A stretch of DNA of 5,759 bases from Acidobacteriota bacterium (lineage in GTDB: Bacteria > Acidobacteriota > Terriglobia > Bryobacterales > Bryobacteraceae). The position numbers were made by a program, and so were the translations under genes. Location of the stretch: contig JAFDVT010000278.1 in assembly GCA_018268875.1 (NCBI GenBank), forward strand, positions 1 to 5,759. Direction: 5' to 3'. Positions 1-5,759 of the stretch are shown in pieces (positions within the stretch are counted from its first letter, which is position 1; each line of letters opens with the position of its first letter). The notes under the pieces are model-generated. The model ran no database searches, was not told the DNA's origin, and saw only the letters and a list, made by a program, of their open reading frames with translations.

Positions 1-753
1 GTAATTCTCGCTGTCGCCGCGATTGTCGGCGGTCTCCTGCTCGAAAAAGGCGAGGTCGGCGACATCGCGCAGTACACCGCCGCTGTCATCGTCTTGGGCG
101 GCACCGCTGGCGCGGTGATGATCGCTACCCCGGTTCGTGTGTTGACCGGTGCGTTCCGCCGGGTCAAGTCGATTTGGTCGGAGGACCTGCAAAAACCTTC
201 GGAACTCGTGGATCAGATCATCCATCTGGCCGGCGACGCCCGAAAAAACGGCATCGTTTCGCTGGAAGACGCCGCCAACCGACTGGACGATCCGTTCTTG
301 CGTAAAGCTCTGACGCTGGCGGTGGACGGTACCGACCTCATGGAAATTCGCCGCATGATGGAGCTTGAAATGACGGTCGAAGAGCAGCGCGCCCATGCCG
401 AAGCGAAGGTCTTCGAGTCGGCCGGAGGCTACTCGCCGACGATCGGCATCATCGGCGCCGTGCTGGGCCTCATTCAGGTGATGAAGAACCTCGCCAATAT
501 TGACGAGGTCGGCCACGGCATCGCCGTTGCGTTTGTCGCCACCGTGTACGGCGTCGCGTTCGCCAACATCTTCTTCCTGCCCATGGCTGCCAAGATCAAG
601 TCGCGGGTCGAAGAACACACCGCGCTTTCCGAACTCAAGCTCGAAGGCGTTCTGGGCATCGCCGAAGGAATGAATCCCAAGCTGCTGCGCGCCAAGCTCG
701 AAGCGTTCGACCATGAGTCGGCCACCACGCGAGCCGGTGGCGGATCGAGATAG
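1..753 (+). CDS. motA: Flagellar motor stator protein MotA, 5' end missing
   Basis: This is the proton- (or sodium-) channel subunit of the flagellar stator, an inner-membrane protein that works with MotB to turn ion flow into torque. The frame is open from base 1, so the true start lies before the window; the 250 visible residues probably lack only about 5-15 residues of the first membrane helix. Visible in order are the end of TM1 and a glycine-rich TM2 (about residues 1-45), a long cytoplasmic loop with the basic FLRKAL and acidic MMELEM stretches typical of the rotor-contacting region, TM3 with the SPTIGIIG motif (Pro about 146), and TM4 ending FFLPMAAK (Pro about 194). The two prolines match the conserved Pro173 and Pro222 of E. 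coli MotA. The short length resembles the B. subtilis MotA/PomA type rather than E. coli MotA. The ion used cannot be decided from the sequence. It ends TAG, 14 bases before motB. Confidence 0.95.
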   Translation, partial: VILAVAAIVGGLLLEKGEVGDIAQYTAAVIVLGGTAGAVMIATPVRVLTGAFRRVKSIWSEDLQKPSELVDQIIHLAGDARKNGIVSLEDAANRLDDPFLRKALTLAVDGTDLMEIRRMMELEMTVEEQRAHAEAKVFESAGGYSPTIGIIGAVLGLIQVMKNLANIDEVGHGIAVAFVATVYGVAFANIFFLPMAAKIKSRVEEHTALSELKLEGVLGIAEGMNPKLLRAKLEAFDHESATTRAGGGSR

Positions 754-767
754 CCGGGTTCCTTCGC

Positions 768-1529
768 ATGGCACGCAAGAAAAAACCCGAGGAACACGTC
801 AACCACGAGCGATGGCTGGTGTCCTACGCCGACTTCATCACGTTGCTGTTCGCGTTCTTTGTCGTGATGTTCGCTTCCACGCAGGCCGACAAATCGCGTG
901 CCCAAAAAATGGCGGATTCCGTTAAGCGCGCGTTCGAGGAAAGCTCCATCGCCGCCGTCCTGGGCGGCACGGTGAAGGACCTCGGGCAGGGCAACAAGCA
1001 GATGAAGGGCGCGGGCGGCGAGGAGGAACACCAGAAGCCAACCGGCGAGCTGGCGTCCTCGTTCGAAACTCTGGCGCGCGAACTGGCCTCGGAAATCGGC
1101 CGCAACGAAGTCCAACTGAAGATGGAAAGCCGCGGCCTGGTCGTGAGTTTCGCGCAATCCCTGCTGTTTGCCTCAGGCGATGCGGAGGTCTTTGAATCCT
1201 CATTCCCGGCGCTCGACAAAGTGGCCAACGCCTGCCGCAAGATCCCCAACCTTGTGCGTCTGGAAGGACACACGGATTCGGTGCCGATTCACAACTCGCG
1301 TTACCGGTCCAACTGGGAGCTGTCCGCCGCCAGAAGCATCGCGATTCTCGAAGATTTGTCCACCCGCTGCGGGTTGGACCGCAAACGCCTGTCCATCGGA
1401 GGTTATGCCGATGTCGCGCCGACCGATTCCAACGACACCGCCGAGGGACGCGCCAGGAACCGCCGCGTCGACATCGTCATTCTCAATCAGGCCGGCGCCG
1501 CGCTTGAACCGAACGGCGCGAAACGCTAG
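768..1529 (+). CDS. motB: Flagellar motor stator protein MotB (OmpA-type C-terminus)
   Basis: MotB anchors the stator to the cell wall and carries the ion-binding aspartate. The 253-residue product has a basic cytoplasmic N-terminus (ARKKK), then the single membrane helix with the family signature SYADFITLLFAFFVVMFAS; Asp22 corresponds to the essential Asp32 of E. coli MotB. A plug/linker region rich in Gly, Glu and Lys follows (about residues 45-95). The C-terminal OmpA-like peptidoglycan-binding domain (about 110-240) contains LEGHTDSVPI (GHTD at 167-170), NWELSAARS (182-190) and NRRVDIVI (from 231). Length and domain order are normal for the family. The ATG at 768 places the signature helix at the expected distance from the N-terminus. 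No good Shine-Dalgarno precedes it; the nearest purine-rich run (GGATCGAGA) is about 20 bases away, so translation may be coupled to motA. It must form a heteromeric A5B2-type stator with the upstream MotA. Confidence 0.97.
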   Translation: MARKKKPEEHVNHERWLVSYADFITLLFAFFVVMFASTQADKSRAQKMADSVKRAFEESSIAAVLGGTVKDLGQGNKQMKGAGGEEEHQKPTGELASSFETLARELASEIGRNEVQLKMESRGLVVSFAQSLLFASGDAEVFESSFPALDKVANACRKIPNLVRLEGHTDSVPIHNSRYRSNWELSAARSIAILEDLSTRCGLDRKRLSIGGYADVAPTDSNDTAEGRARNRRVDIVILNQAGAALEPNGAKR

Positions 1530-1530
1530 C

Positions 1531-1539
1531 GTATAGAGT
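1531..1539 (+). promoter_or_regulatory. GTATAGAGT motif overlapping the thiE start
   Basis: The nine bases GTATAGAGT end on the first base of the thiE TTG start codon. The identical nine bases sit at the start of the ABC transporter gene at 3792-3800. TATAGA resembles a sigma-70 -10 element, but no -35 box is seen at normal spacing, and a start site 7 bases downstream would fall inside the gene. Its role is therefore unknown; it may be a promoter element, a translation-start context, or coincidence. Confidence 0.25.
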
Positions 1540-2195
1540 TGGCGTTTACTCTTCCGCGGCTGTACCCGATTGTCGACACCACCGTCTGCGAGCGTCTTCA
1601 GCTTTCCCCGGAAGATCTTGCCGCCGCCTACCTCGACGCTGGCGTAGAAATCCTGCAGTTCCGTCACAAGGGCCCGTACCTGCGCCCGGTGTTTTCGATC
1701 GCCGAGCGTTTGGCCGAAATGTGCCGCAAGGCCAACGTACCTTACGTCATCAACGACCGCGCTGACATCGCCGCGATCTTGGGCGCTGCGCTACACCTGG
1801 GCCAGGACGACCTCACGCCGGAACTGGCGCGAACCGTCACCGGCGACCAAACGGTGATCGGCTTTTCGACTCACAACGAGGAACAGTTCGCCGCGGCCAG
1901 CGCCGACCGTGCCGTCACGTACCTGGCTATCGGACCCATTTTCGAAACGTCCTCCAAGCTCAATCCCGACCCTGTCGTCGGCCTTTCCCGGTTGCGCGCG
2001 ATCGCCTCCACCAAGCACCACCCGCTGGTTGCAATTGGAGGAATCACGCTCGACACCGCTCCGGCGGTGTATGCGGCGGGCGCCGACTCCATCGCGGTGA
2101 TCAACGCCCTGATCCCAGCCGGTAATCCCACCCTCGAAGCCATTCAAAACACGACGCTGGAGTGGCTGAAAGTCCTTCCGGAGAGGGCCCGTTAA
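1539..2195 (+). CDS. thiE: Thiamine-phosphate synthase ThiE
   Basis: ThiE joins the pyrimidine diphosphate (HMP-PP) to the thiazole phosphate to give thiamine phosphate, the last-but-one step of thiamine diphosphate synthesis, in the cytosol. The 218-residue (beta/alpha)8-barrel protein has all the family landmarks: LQFRHKG (Q40, R42, K44), YVINDRADIA (N72, D73, D76), HLGQDD (86-91), IGFSTHN (S110, H112), AIGPIFETSSK (130-140), and the phosphate-binding AIGGI (165-169) followed by GADSIAVINAL. Length is usual for the family. The start is a TTG, which is the first usable start after the motB TAG in the same frame; LPRLYPIVD begins at residue 5, as expected for ThiE. No Shine-Dalgarno is visible, and the motif GTATAGAGT overlaps the start. 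The nine-base gap suggests co-transcription with motAB, though the functions are unrelated. An alternative TenI-like regulatory role is less likely because the catalytic motifs are intact. Confidence 0.93.
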   Translation: MAFTLPRLYPIVDTTVCERLQLSPEDLAAAYLDAGVEILQFRHKGPYLRPVFSIAERLAEMCRKANVPYVINDRADIAAILGAALHLGQDDLTPELARTVTGDQTVIGFSTHNEEQFAAASADRAVTYLAIGPIFETSSKLNPDPVVGLSRLRAIASTKHHPLVAIGGITLDTAPAVYAAGADSIAVINALIPAGNPTLEAIQNTTLEWLKVLPERAR

Positions 2196-2203
2196 ACCGC
2201 GTA

Positions 2204-2212
2204 TGGTATAGT
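2204..2212 (+). promoter_or_regulatory. Possible extended -10 promoter of the permease gene
   Basis: TGGTATAGT matches the extended -10 pattern TGnTATAAT at all but one position. It lies in the 35-base gap between thiE and the permease. Transcription would start near 2219, giving a leader of only about 12 bases. No clear -35 box is present, which is tolerated by extended -10 promoters. This is a pattern match only. Confidence 0.35.
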
Positions 2213-2216
2213 CATC

Positions 2217-2220
2217 AGGA
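2217..2220 (+). promoter_or_regulatory. Ribosome binding site that fixes the permease start
   Basis: AGGA lies 10 bases before the ATG at 2231. It favours that ATG over an in-frame GTG at 2162, which would overlap thiE and add 23 residues without a membrane-protein character. Confidence 0.5.
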
Positions 2221-2230
2221 ATTCATCCAT

Positions 2231-3679
2231 ATGAGCATTTTTCGAAAGAAATCGCTTTCGAGCCTTCTGAGTCAGCTATCGGAATCCGGCGAAGGAACCC
2301 TGAAACGCACCCTGGACGCCAAGAACCTGATCGCCCTCGGCATCGGCGCCATTATCGGAGCGGGTCTGTTCGTCAGAACCGCGGCCGCCGCCGGCGAGGC
2401 TGCCGGACCAGGGGTGACGCTTTCGTTCATCCTGGCCGCTCTCGGCTGCGCCTTCGCGGGCCTCTGTTACGCCGAATTTGCCGCCATGATCCCGATTGCC
2501 GGTAGCGCCTATACCTACGCCTACTGCACCATGGGTGAGTTCGTTGCGTGGACCATCGGCTGGGCGCTCGTCCTTGAGTACGCGCTAGGAGCCGCAACCG
2601 TCTCCATTGCCTGGAGTGAGTATCTCAATAATCTGTTAGGCGGCACGATACCGTTCGAGTGGTGTCATTCACCGCTCGAAGTTTCCGCCACCGGCGTACA
2701 CGGCATCCTGAACTTCCCGGCGCTCGTGATTCTGCTTCTGCTGACGATGCTGCTCATCAAAGGCACGGAAGAATCGGCCACCGTCAACGCCATCATCGTG
2801 TTCACCAAGGTGGCCATCGTGCTTCTGTTCATCGCGGTAGGCTGGCAGTTCATCAATCCTGCGAATCACACGCCGTACCTGATCCCCGAAGGCACGGTCG
2901 GTCACGAAGACTTCTTCAAGCATGGTTGGGGCGGCGTCGTTCGCGGCGCGTCCATCGTGTTCTTCGCCTTCATCGGTTTCGACGCCGTATCCACCGCCGC
3001 CCAGGAAGCCAAGAACCCCGGCCGCGACATGCCCATCGGCATCCTCGGCTCGCTGGTGGTTTGCACGGTCCTGTATATCCTGTTCGGCCACGTGCTCACC
3101 GGTGTCGCCAACTGGAGCGAATTCAAGATCGCGGGCAAGGAAGCGTCGGTCGCCTATGCGATTCAGAAGTACATGACCGGCTACGGCTGGCTCGCCACCA
3201 TGGTGACGGTCGCCATCCTCGCCGGGTTCTCCTCGGTGATCCTGGTGATGCTACTGGGCCAAAGCCGCGTGTTCTATTCGATGGCCAAGGACGGACTGCT
3301 GCCCAAGGTCTTCGCCGAACTCCATCCCAAGTTCCGGACGCCCTACAAGTCCAACTGGATCCTGTTCGTGTTCGTCGGACTGTTCTCGGCGTTCCTGCCG
3401 GGCTCGCTCGCTGGCGACCTCACGTCGATCGGTACGCTCTTCGCGTTCGTGCTGGTCAGCGCCGGAGTCTGGATCATGCGCCGTTCGGACCCCGACGCCA
3501 AGCGTCCCTTCCGGACCCCGCTGGTGCCGATCGTACCGCTGCTCGGCGTCCTGATCTGTTCGGGCCTCATCATCTCGGTGGACCGGACCACCCAGCTCAC
3601 CGCTGGCGCCTGGATGCTCGTCGGCTTCGTGATCTACTTCCTCTACAGCAAAGCGAACAGCAAGCTCGCGTCGGAATAA
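2231..3679 (+). CDS. APC-superfamily amino-acid permease (cationic amino-acid transporter type)
   Basis: This is an inner-membrane secondary transporter that most likely takes up amino acids, driven by proton symport or exchange. The 482-residue product starts with a short charged cytoplasmic tail, then about 12 hydrophobic segments. TM1 carries the substrate-binding glycine motif GIGAIIGAGLFV (37-48). CYAEFAAMIPIAGSAYTYAY (79-98) is the conserved TM3 region, and FFAFIGFDAVSTAAQEAKNP (244-263) is the TM6 signature with its following loop. GQSRVFYSMAKDGLLP (343-358) and the KRPFRTPLVPIVPLLG stretch (424-439) are also characteristic. The overall pattern resembles the YfnA/CAT group of bacterial and eukaryotic cationic amino-acid transporters, but the substrate cannot be read from sequence; other neutral or branched amino acids are possible. 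The ATG at 2231 is supported by an AGGA at good spacing. It follows thiE by 35 bases and is followed by a strong hairpin, so it probably ends its transcription unit. Confidence 0.9.
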   Translation: MSIFRKKSLSSLLSQLSESGEGTLKRTLDAKNLIALGIGAIIGAGLFVRTAAAAGEAAGPGVTLSFILAALGCAFAGLCYAEFAAMIPIAGSAYTYAYCTMGEFVAWTIGWALVLEYALGAATVSIAWSEYLNNLLGGTIPFEWCHSPLEVSATGVHGILNFPALVILLLLTMLLIKGTEESATVNAIIVFTKVAIVLLFIAVGWQFINPANHTPYLIPEGTVGHEDFFKHGWGGVVRGASIVFFAFIGFDAVSTAAQEAKNPGRDMPIGILGSLVVCTVLYILFGHVLTGVANWSEFKIAGKEASVAYAIQKYMTGYGWLATMVTVAILAGFSSVILVMLLGQSRVFYSMAKDGLLPKVFAELHPKFRTPYKSNWILFVFVGLFSAFLPGSLAGDLTSIGTLFAFVLVSAGVWIMRRSDPDAKRPFRTPLVPIVPLLGVLICSGLIISVDRTTQLTAGAWMLVGFVIYFLYSKANSKLASE

Positions 3680-3702
3680 CGGTCAACGTACTCTCGCTGG
3701 AC

Positions 3703-3740
3703 TGCGGCCAGGGCACCAATCCCCTGGCCGCGCCTGTTTC
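3703..3740 (+). terminator. Terminator-like hairpin after the permease
   Basis: GCGGCCAGGG (3704-3713) and CCCTGGCCGC (3722-3731) form a perfect 10-bp GC-rich stem with an 8-base loop, extendable by a T-G wobble pair (3703/3732). It starts 24 bases after the permease stop. The following T run is short (TGTTTC, 3735-3740), so intrinsic termination may be weak or partly factor-assisted, but placement between two genes fits a terminator. Confidence 0.7.
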
Positions 3741-3761
3741 GCGATCTAGCCAAATAGCCGG

Positions 3762-3778
3762 TGCGACTTTCTGTCGCA
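3762..3778. repeat. Short inverted repeat upstream of the ABC transporter gene
   Basis: TGCGAC (3762-3767) and GTCGCA (3773-3778) are perfect inverted arms around a 5-base centre (TTTCT), ending 20 bases before the GTG start. It has no T run after it, so it is not an obvious terminator. It could be an operator for a dimeric repressor or a small leader hairpin. A six-base arm can arise by chance in GC-rich DNA. Confidence 0.35.
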
Positions 3779-3791
3779 AATTGGCATCCTA

Positions 3792-3800
3792 GTATAGAGT
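3792..3800 (+). promoter_or_regulatory. GTATAGAGT motif overlapping the ABC transporter start
   Basis: This is the second copy of the nine-base motif found at the thiE start. Here it covers the first two bases of the GTG start codon. Both copies are preceded by CTA and followed by GGC (after one extra T at thiE), so the similarity extends beyond the nine bases. Function is unknown; a -10 element is one reading, but its position is too close to the start codon for a standard arrangement. Confidence 0.25.
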
Positions 3801-5631
3801 GGCTATTCCCCCGGCTTCCGAGAAACCGAAACGTAGCGCCAGCGAGCGCTTCCGCGACATCTGGCCCGAAATCTGGGCGCTCGTCAGACCCCGCCGCGGC
3901 CTCCTGGCCGTGGGACTCGTCCTGATGGCCGTCAACCGCGTCGCCGGACTCGTCCTGCCGTTTTCGACGAAATACCTGATCGACGACGTACTCGGGCAGC
4001 ACAAGAACGAAATGCTGCTGCCATTGCTCGGCGCCGTCCTGGCCGCGACGCTCATCCAGGGCGCCTCCTCGTTCACACTCACGCAGCTACTTTCGAAAGC
4101 CGCACAGCGCCTGATCGCGGAAATGCGCATGAAGGTGCAAGCGCATATCGGCCGCCTGCCCGTCACCTATTACGACGCCAACAAATCCGGCGTGCTCGTG
4201 TCCCGCATCATGAGCGACGTCGAGGGCATCCGCAACCTGATCGGCACCGGACTTGTGGAATTCGCCGGAGGCATCCTGACGGCGATCCTCAGCCTGATCG
4301 TGTTGATGAATATCAGTCCCAAGATCACCATCATGGCGCTGGTCGTGATCGTTGCCTTCACCGGGGTCCTGCAGCGGTCGTTCCGCAGAATCCGCCCCAT
4401 TTTCAAGGAACGCGGCAAGATCATGGGCGAAGTTTCAGGCCGTCTCACGGAGTCGCTCGGCGGCGTTCGCGTCGTCAAGGGTTACCACGCCGAAACGCGC
4501 GAGGAAGCCGCTTTTGCCAAGGGCGTCAACCGCCTGCTCGATAACGTCACGAAGTCGCTTACGGCGATTTCCGTCATGAGCCTTTCCGCCAGTGTCCTGC
4601 TCGGCCTGGTCGGCGCGGGCGTGATGTACCTTGGCGCGAACGAAATCTTCGCCGGCCGCCTCACCCTCGGTGGCTTCGTCTCGTTCACGACGTTCCTCGC
4701 GTTCCTGGTCGCGCCGGTGTTCCAGGTGGTCGGTATCGGTACGCAACTCACCGAAGCGATCGCTGGGCTTGAACGTACCCGCGAAGTCCTGCAGGAAGCC
4801 CGCGAGGACCGCGACCCTGGCCGCGTCCTCGACATCCCGCCCATTAACGGCCACGTCGCGTTTGAGGACGTCCGCTTTTCCTATGAGACGGACAAGGAAG
4901 TGCTGCACGGCATTTCGTTTGATTCGCCCCCGGGTTCGGTTACCGCGCTGGTCGGTCCGTCGGGTTCCGGCAAGTCTACCGTCATCGGCCTGGTTTGCGC
5001 GTTCCACAAGCCCGATTCGGGCGTCGTGCGCGTCGACGGGCTTGACCTTTCGCAGGTCCGCCTGAATAGCTATCGGCCGCAGTTGGGCGTCGTGCTGCAG
5101 GAAACGTTCCTGTTTGACGGCACCATTCGCGAAAACGTAGCTTTTTCCCGCCCCGGCGCGACCGAAGAGCAGATCATGGAGGCCTGCCGCATCGCCCGTG
5201 TCGACGAGTTCGCCACGCGCTTTGAAAAAGGCTACGACACCATCGTCGGCGAACGCGGCGTCAAGCTGTCCGGCGGCCAGCGGCAGCGAGTCTCGATCGC
5301 CCGCGCGATCCTCGCCGACCCGCGCCTGCTGATCCTGGACGAAGCGACCTCCAGCCTCGATTCGGAATCCGAGGCGATGATCCAGGAAGGCCTGCAGTTT
5401 CTGATGCGCGGCCGCACGACGTTCGTGATCGCCCACCGGCTTTCCACGATTCGCCGCGCCTCGCAAATCCTGTTCATCGAGGACGGCCGGATCATCGAGC
5501 GGGGAACGCATCCCGAACTTTACGCGCTCAACGGCCGTTACCGCGAACTGTACGACAAGCAGCACGGCCTCGAAGCGAACCTCTTCCTGGCGCCTGGAGA
5601 AGGCGACACGGTGCCGGTAATTGCGTCATGA
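3799..5631 (+). CDS. ABC exporter half-transporter (MsbA/LmrA-type fused TMD-NBD)
   Basis: This is a 610-residue inner-membrane ATP-driven exporter that should work as a homodimer. The N-terminal membrane domain (about 25-320) has six helices, near 34-55, 73-95, 150-170, 175-192, 255-278 and 290-312. Coupling-loop landmarks are PVTYYDANKSGVLVSRIMSDV (121-141) and LTESLGGVRVVKGY (216-229). The ATPase domain (about 350-590) is complete: A-loop Tyr362, Walker A GPSGSGKST (386-394), Q-loop Gln434, signature LSGGQ (490-494), Walker B LLILDE with catalytic Glu515, D-loop SSLD (518-521) and switch His546. Nothing essential is missing, so it should hydrolyse ATP. The substrate is unknown; lipid, drug or peptide export are all possible for this family, and MsbA-like lipid flipping is only a guess. 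The GTG at 3799 is the first start after an in-frame TAG (3790-3792); no Shine-Dalgarno is visible. It overlaps acpS by four bases. Confidence 0.93.
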   Translation: MAIPPASEKPKRSASERFRDIWPEIWALVRPRRGLLAVGLVLMAVNRVAGLVLPFSTKYLIDDVLGQHKNEMLLPLLGAVLAATLIQGASSFTLTQLLSKAAQRLIAEMRMKVQAHIGRLPVTYYDANKSGVLVSRIMSDVEGIRNLIGTGLVEFAGGILTAILSLIVLMNISPKITIMALVVIVAFTGVLQRSFRRIRPIFKERGKIMGEVSGRLTESLGGVRVVKGYHAETREEAAFAKGVNRLLDNVTKSLTAISVMSLSASVLLGLVGAGVMYLGANEIFAGRLTLGGFVSFTTFLAFLVAPVFQVVGIGTQLTEAIAGLERTREVLQEAREDRDPGRVLDIPPINGHVAFEDVRFSYETDKEVLHGISFDSPPGSVTALVGPSGSGKSTVIGLVCAFHKPDSGVVRVDGLDLSQVRLNSYRPQLGVVLQETFLFDGTIRENVAFSRPGATEEQIMEACRIARVDEFATRFEKGYDTIVGERGVKLSGGQRQRVSIARAILADPRLLILDEATSSLDSESEAMIQEGLQFLMRGRTTFVIAHRLSTIRRASQILFIEDGRIIERGTHPELYALNGRYRELYDKQHGLEANLFLAPGEGDTVPVIAS

Positions 5632-5759
5632 TCGTCGGAACCGGCATCGCCATCTGCGAAGTGGACCGCATCCGCAAGGCCGTGGAACGCTGGGGCGACC
5701 GTTTTGTCCGCCGCATCTACACGCCGGGCGAGATCGCCTATGTCAGCCGCAAGGCCAAC
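5628..5759 (+). CDS. acpS: Holo-[acyl-carrier-protein] synthase AcpS, 3' end missing
   Basis: AcpS transfers the 4'-phosphopantetheine arm of coenzyme A to a serine of apo-ACP, activating it for fatty-acid synthesis in the cytosol. Only the first 44 of about 120-130 residues are in the window. The start MIVGTGIAICEVDRI matches the family's first strand and helix (usual form MIxGIGxDIVEIxRI), and WGDRFVRRIYTPGEIAY (22-38) matches the conserved 'F..R..T..E..Y' region. Residue 8, normally the magnesium-binding Asp, is Ala (codon GCC, 5649-5651). The second metal ligand (Glu near 58) and the catalytic-helix lysine lie beyond the window. The ATG overlaps the ABC transporter stop as ATGA, which indicates translational coupling; a GGAGAAGG run about 25 bases upstream is too far to be a normal ribosome binding site. 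The family assignment is firm on pattern; whether the enzyme is active is uncertain. Confidence 0.85.
   Translation, partial: MIVGTGIAICEVDRIRKAVERWGDRFVRRIYTPGEIAYVSRKAN

Noticed and set aside
474..1157. Minus-strand open frame of 227 codons across motA/motB
   Set aside because: It is antisense to two clear genes and shows no recognisable motif.
1490..1525. Possible hairpin at the end of motB (CGCCG / CGGCG)
   Set aside because: The stem is short and imperfect, lies inside the coding sequence and has no T run, so it is not a credible terminator.
1665..1673. His43 in ThiE in place of the Glu common in the QxREK motif
   Set aside because: That position varies among ThiE proteins, while the conserved Gln, Arg and Lys around it are present.
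2162..2230. Upstream GTG start that would lengthen the permease by 23 residues
   Set aside because: It overlaps the end of thiE and the extra residues are unlike a permease N-terminus, whereas ATG 2231 has an AGGA at suitable spacing.
3747..3759. Direct repeat TAGCC-AAA-TAGCC
   Set aside because: Five-base repeats are expected by chance and nothing else supports a binding site.
2659..3792. Open frame of 377 codons on the plus strand in another frame
   Set aside because: It overlaps the permease, is full of Arg/His/Pro and resembles no protein family; it is a shifted frame of a GC-rich gene.
4435..5565. Long open frame of 376 codons on the minus strand
   Set aside because: It lies wholly opposite the ABC transporter gene, whose motifs are complete, and its translation is a low-complexity Arg/Asp/Gly-rich product typical of antisense frames in GC-rich DNA.
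1..5759. CRISPR array, tRNA, rRNA, insertion sequence or phage genes
   Set aside because: No regularly spaced repeats, cloverleaf, transposase or terminal inverted repeats were seen; the window is nearly all housekeeping-type coding sequence.

Overview
The window is a gene-dense, high-GC stretch of bacterial chromosome with six protein genes, all on the + strand: the end of motA, then motB, thiE, an APC-family amino-acid permease, an ABC half-transporter and the start of acpS. The GC-rich codon use, the style of the MotAB and permease proteins, and the TATAGT/TATAGA-like elements close to gene starts fit a soil or sediment bacterium. Acidobacteriota (Solibacteres/Bryobacterales-like) is my best guess, but it rests on remembered similarity and is only moderately confident.

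Region by region: bases 1-1529 encode the two stator proteins of the flagellar motor, MotA (5' end missing) and MotB, 14 bases apart and surely co-transcribed. Nine bases later, in the same reading frame as motB, thiE (thiamine-phosphate synthase) starts at a TTG codon. A 35-base gap with an extended -10-like element and a Shine-Dalgarno sequence leads to the permease (2231-3679). The only sizeable intergenic region (3680-3798) holds a perfect 10-bp hairpin that looks like a terminator, a second smaller inverted repeat, and a 9-base motif at the GTG start of the ABC transporter (3799-5631) that also occurs at the thiE start. acpS (holo-ACP synthase) overlaps the end of the ABC gene by an ATGA junction and runs off the window.

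Functionally the genes are mixed: motility, thiamine synthesis, amino-acid uptake, export, and activation of acyl carrier protein. I see at least two likely transcription units, motA-motB-thiE(-permease) and ABC-acpS, separated by the hairpin at 3704-3731. The permease may also have its own promoter.

I found no mobile element, CRISPR array, RNA gene or phage gene, and no sign of a new multi-gene system. The points most worth checking are an alanine where AcpS normally has its magnesium-binding aspartate, and the identical GTATAGAGT motif overlapping two non-ATG start codons that lack a Shine-Dalgarno sequence.
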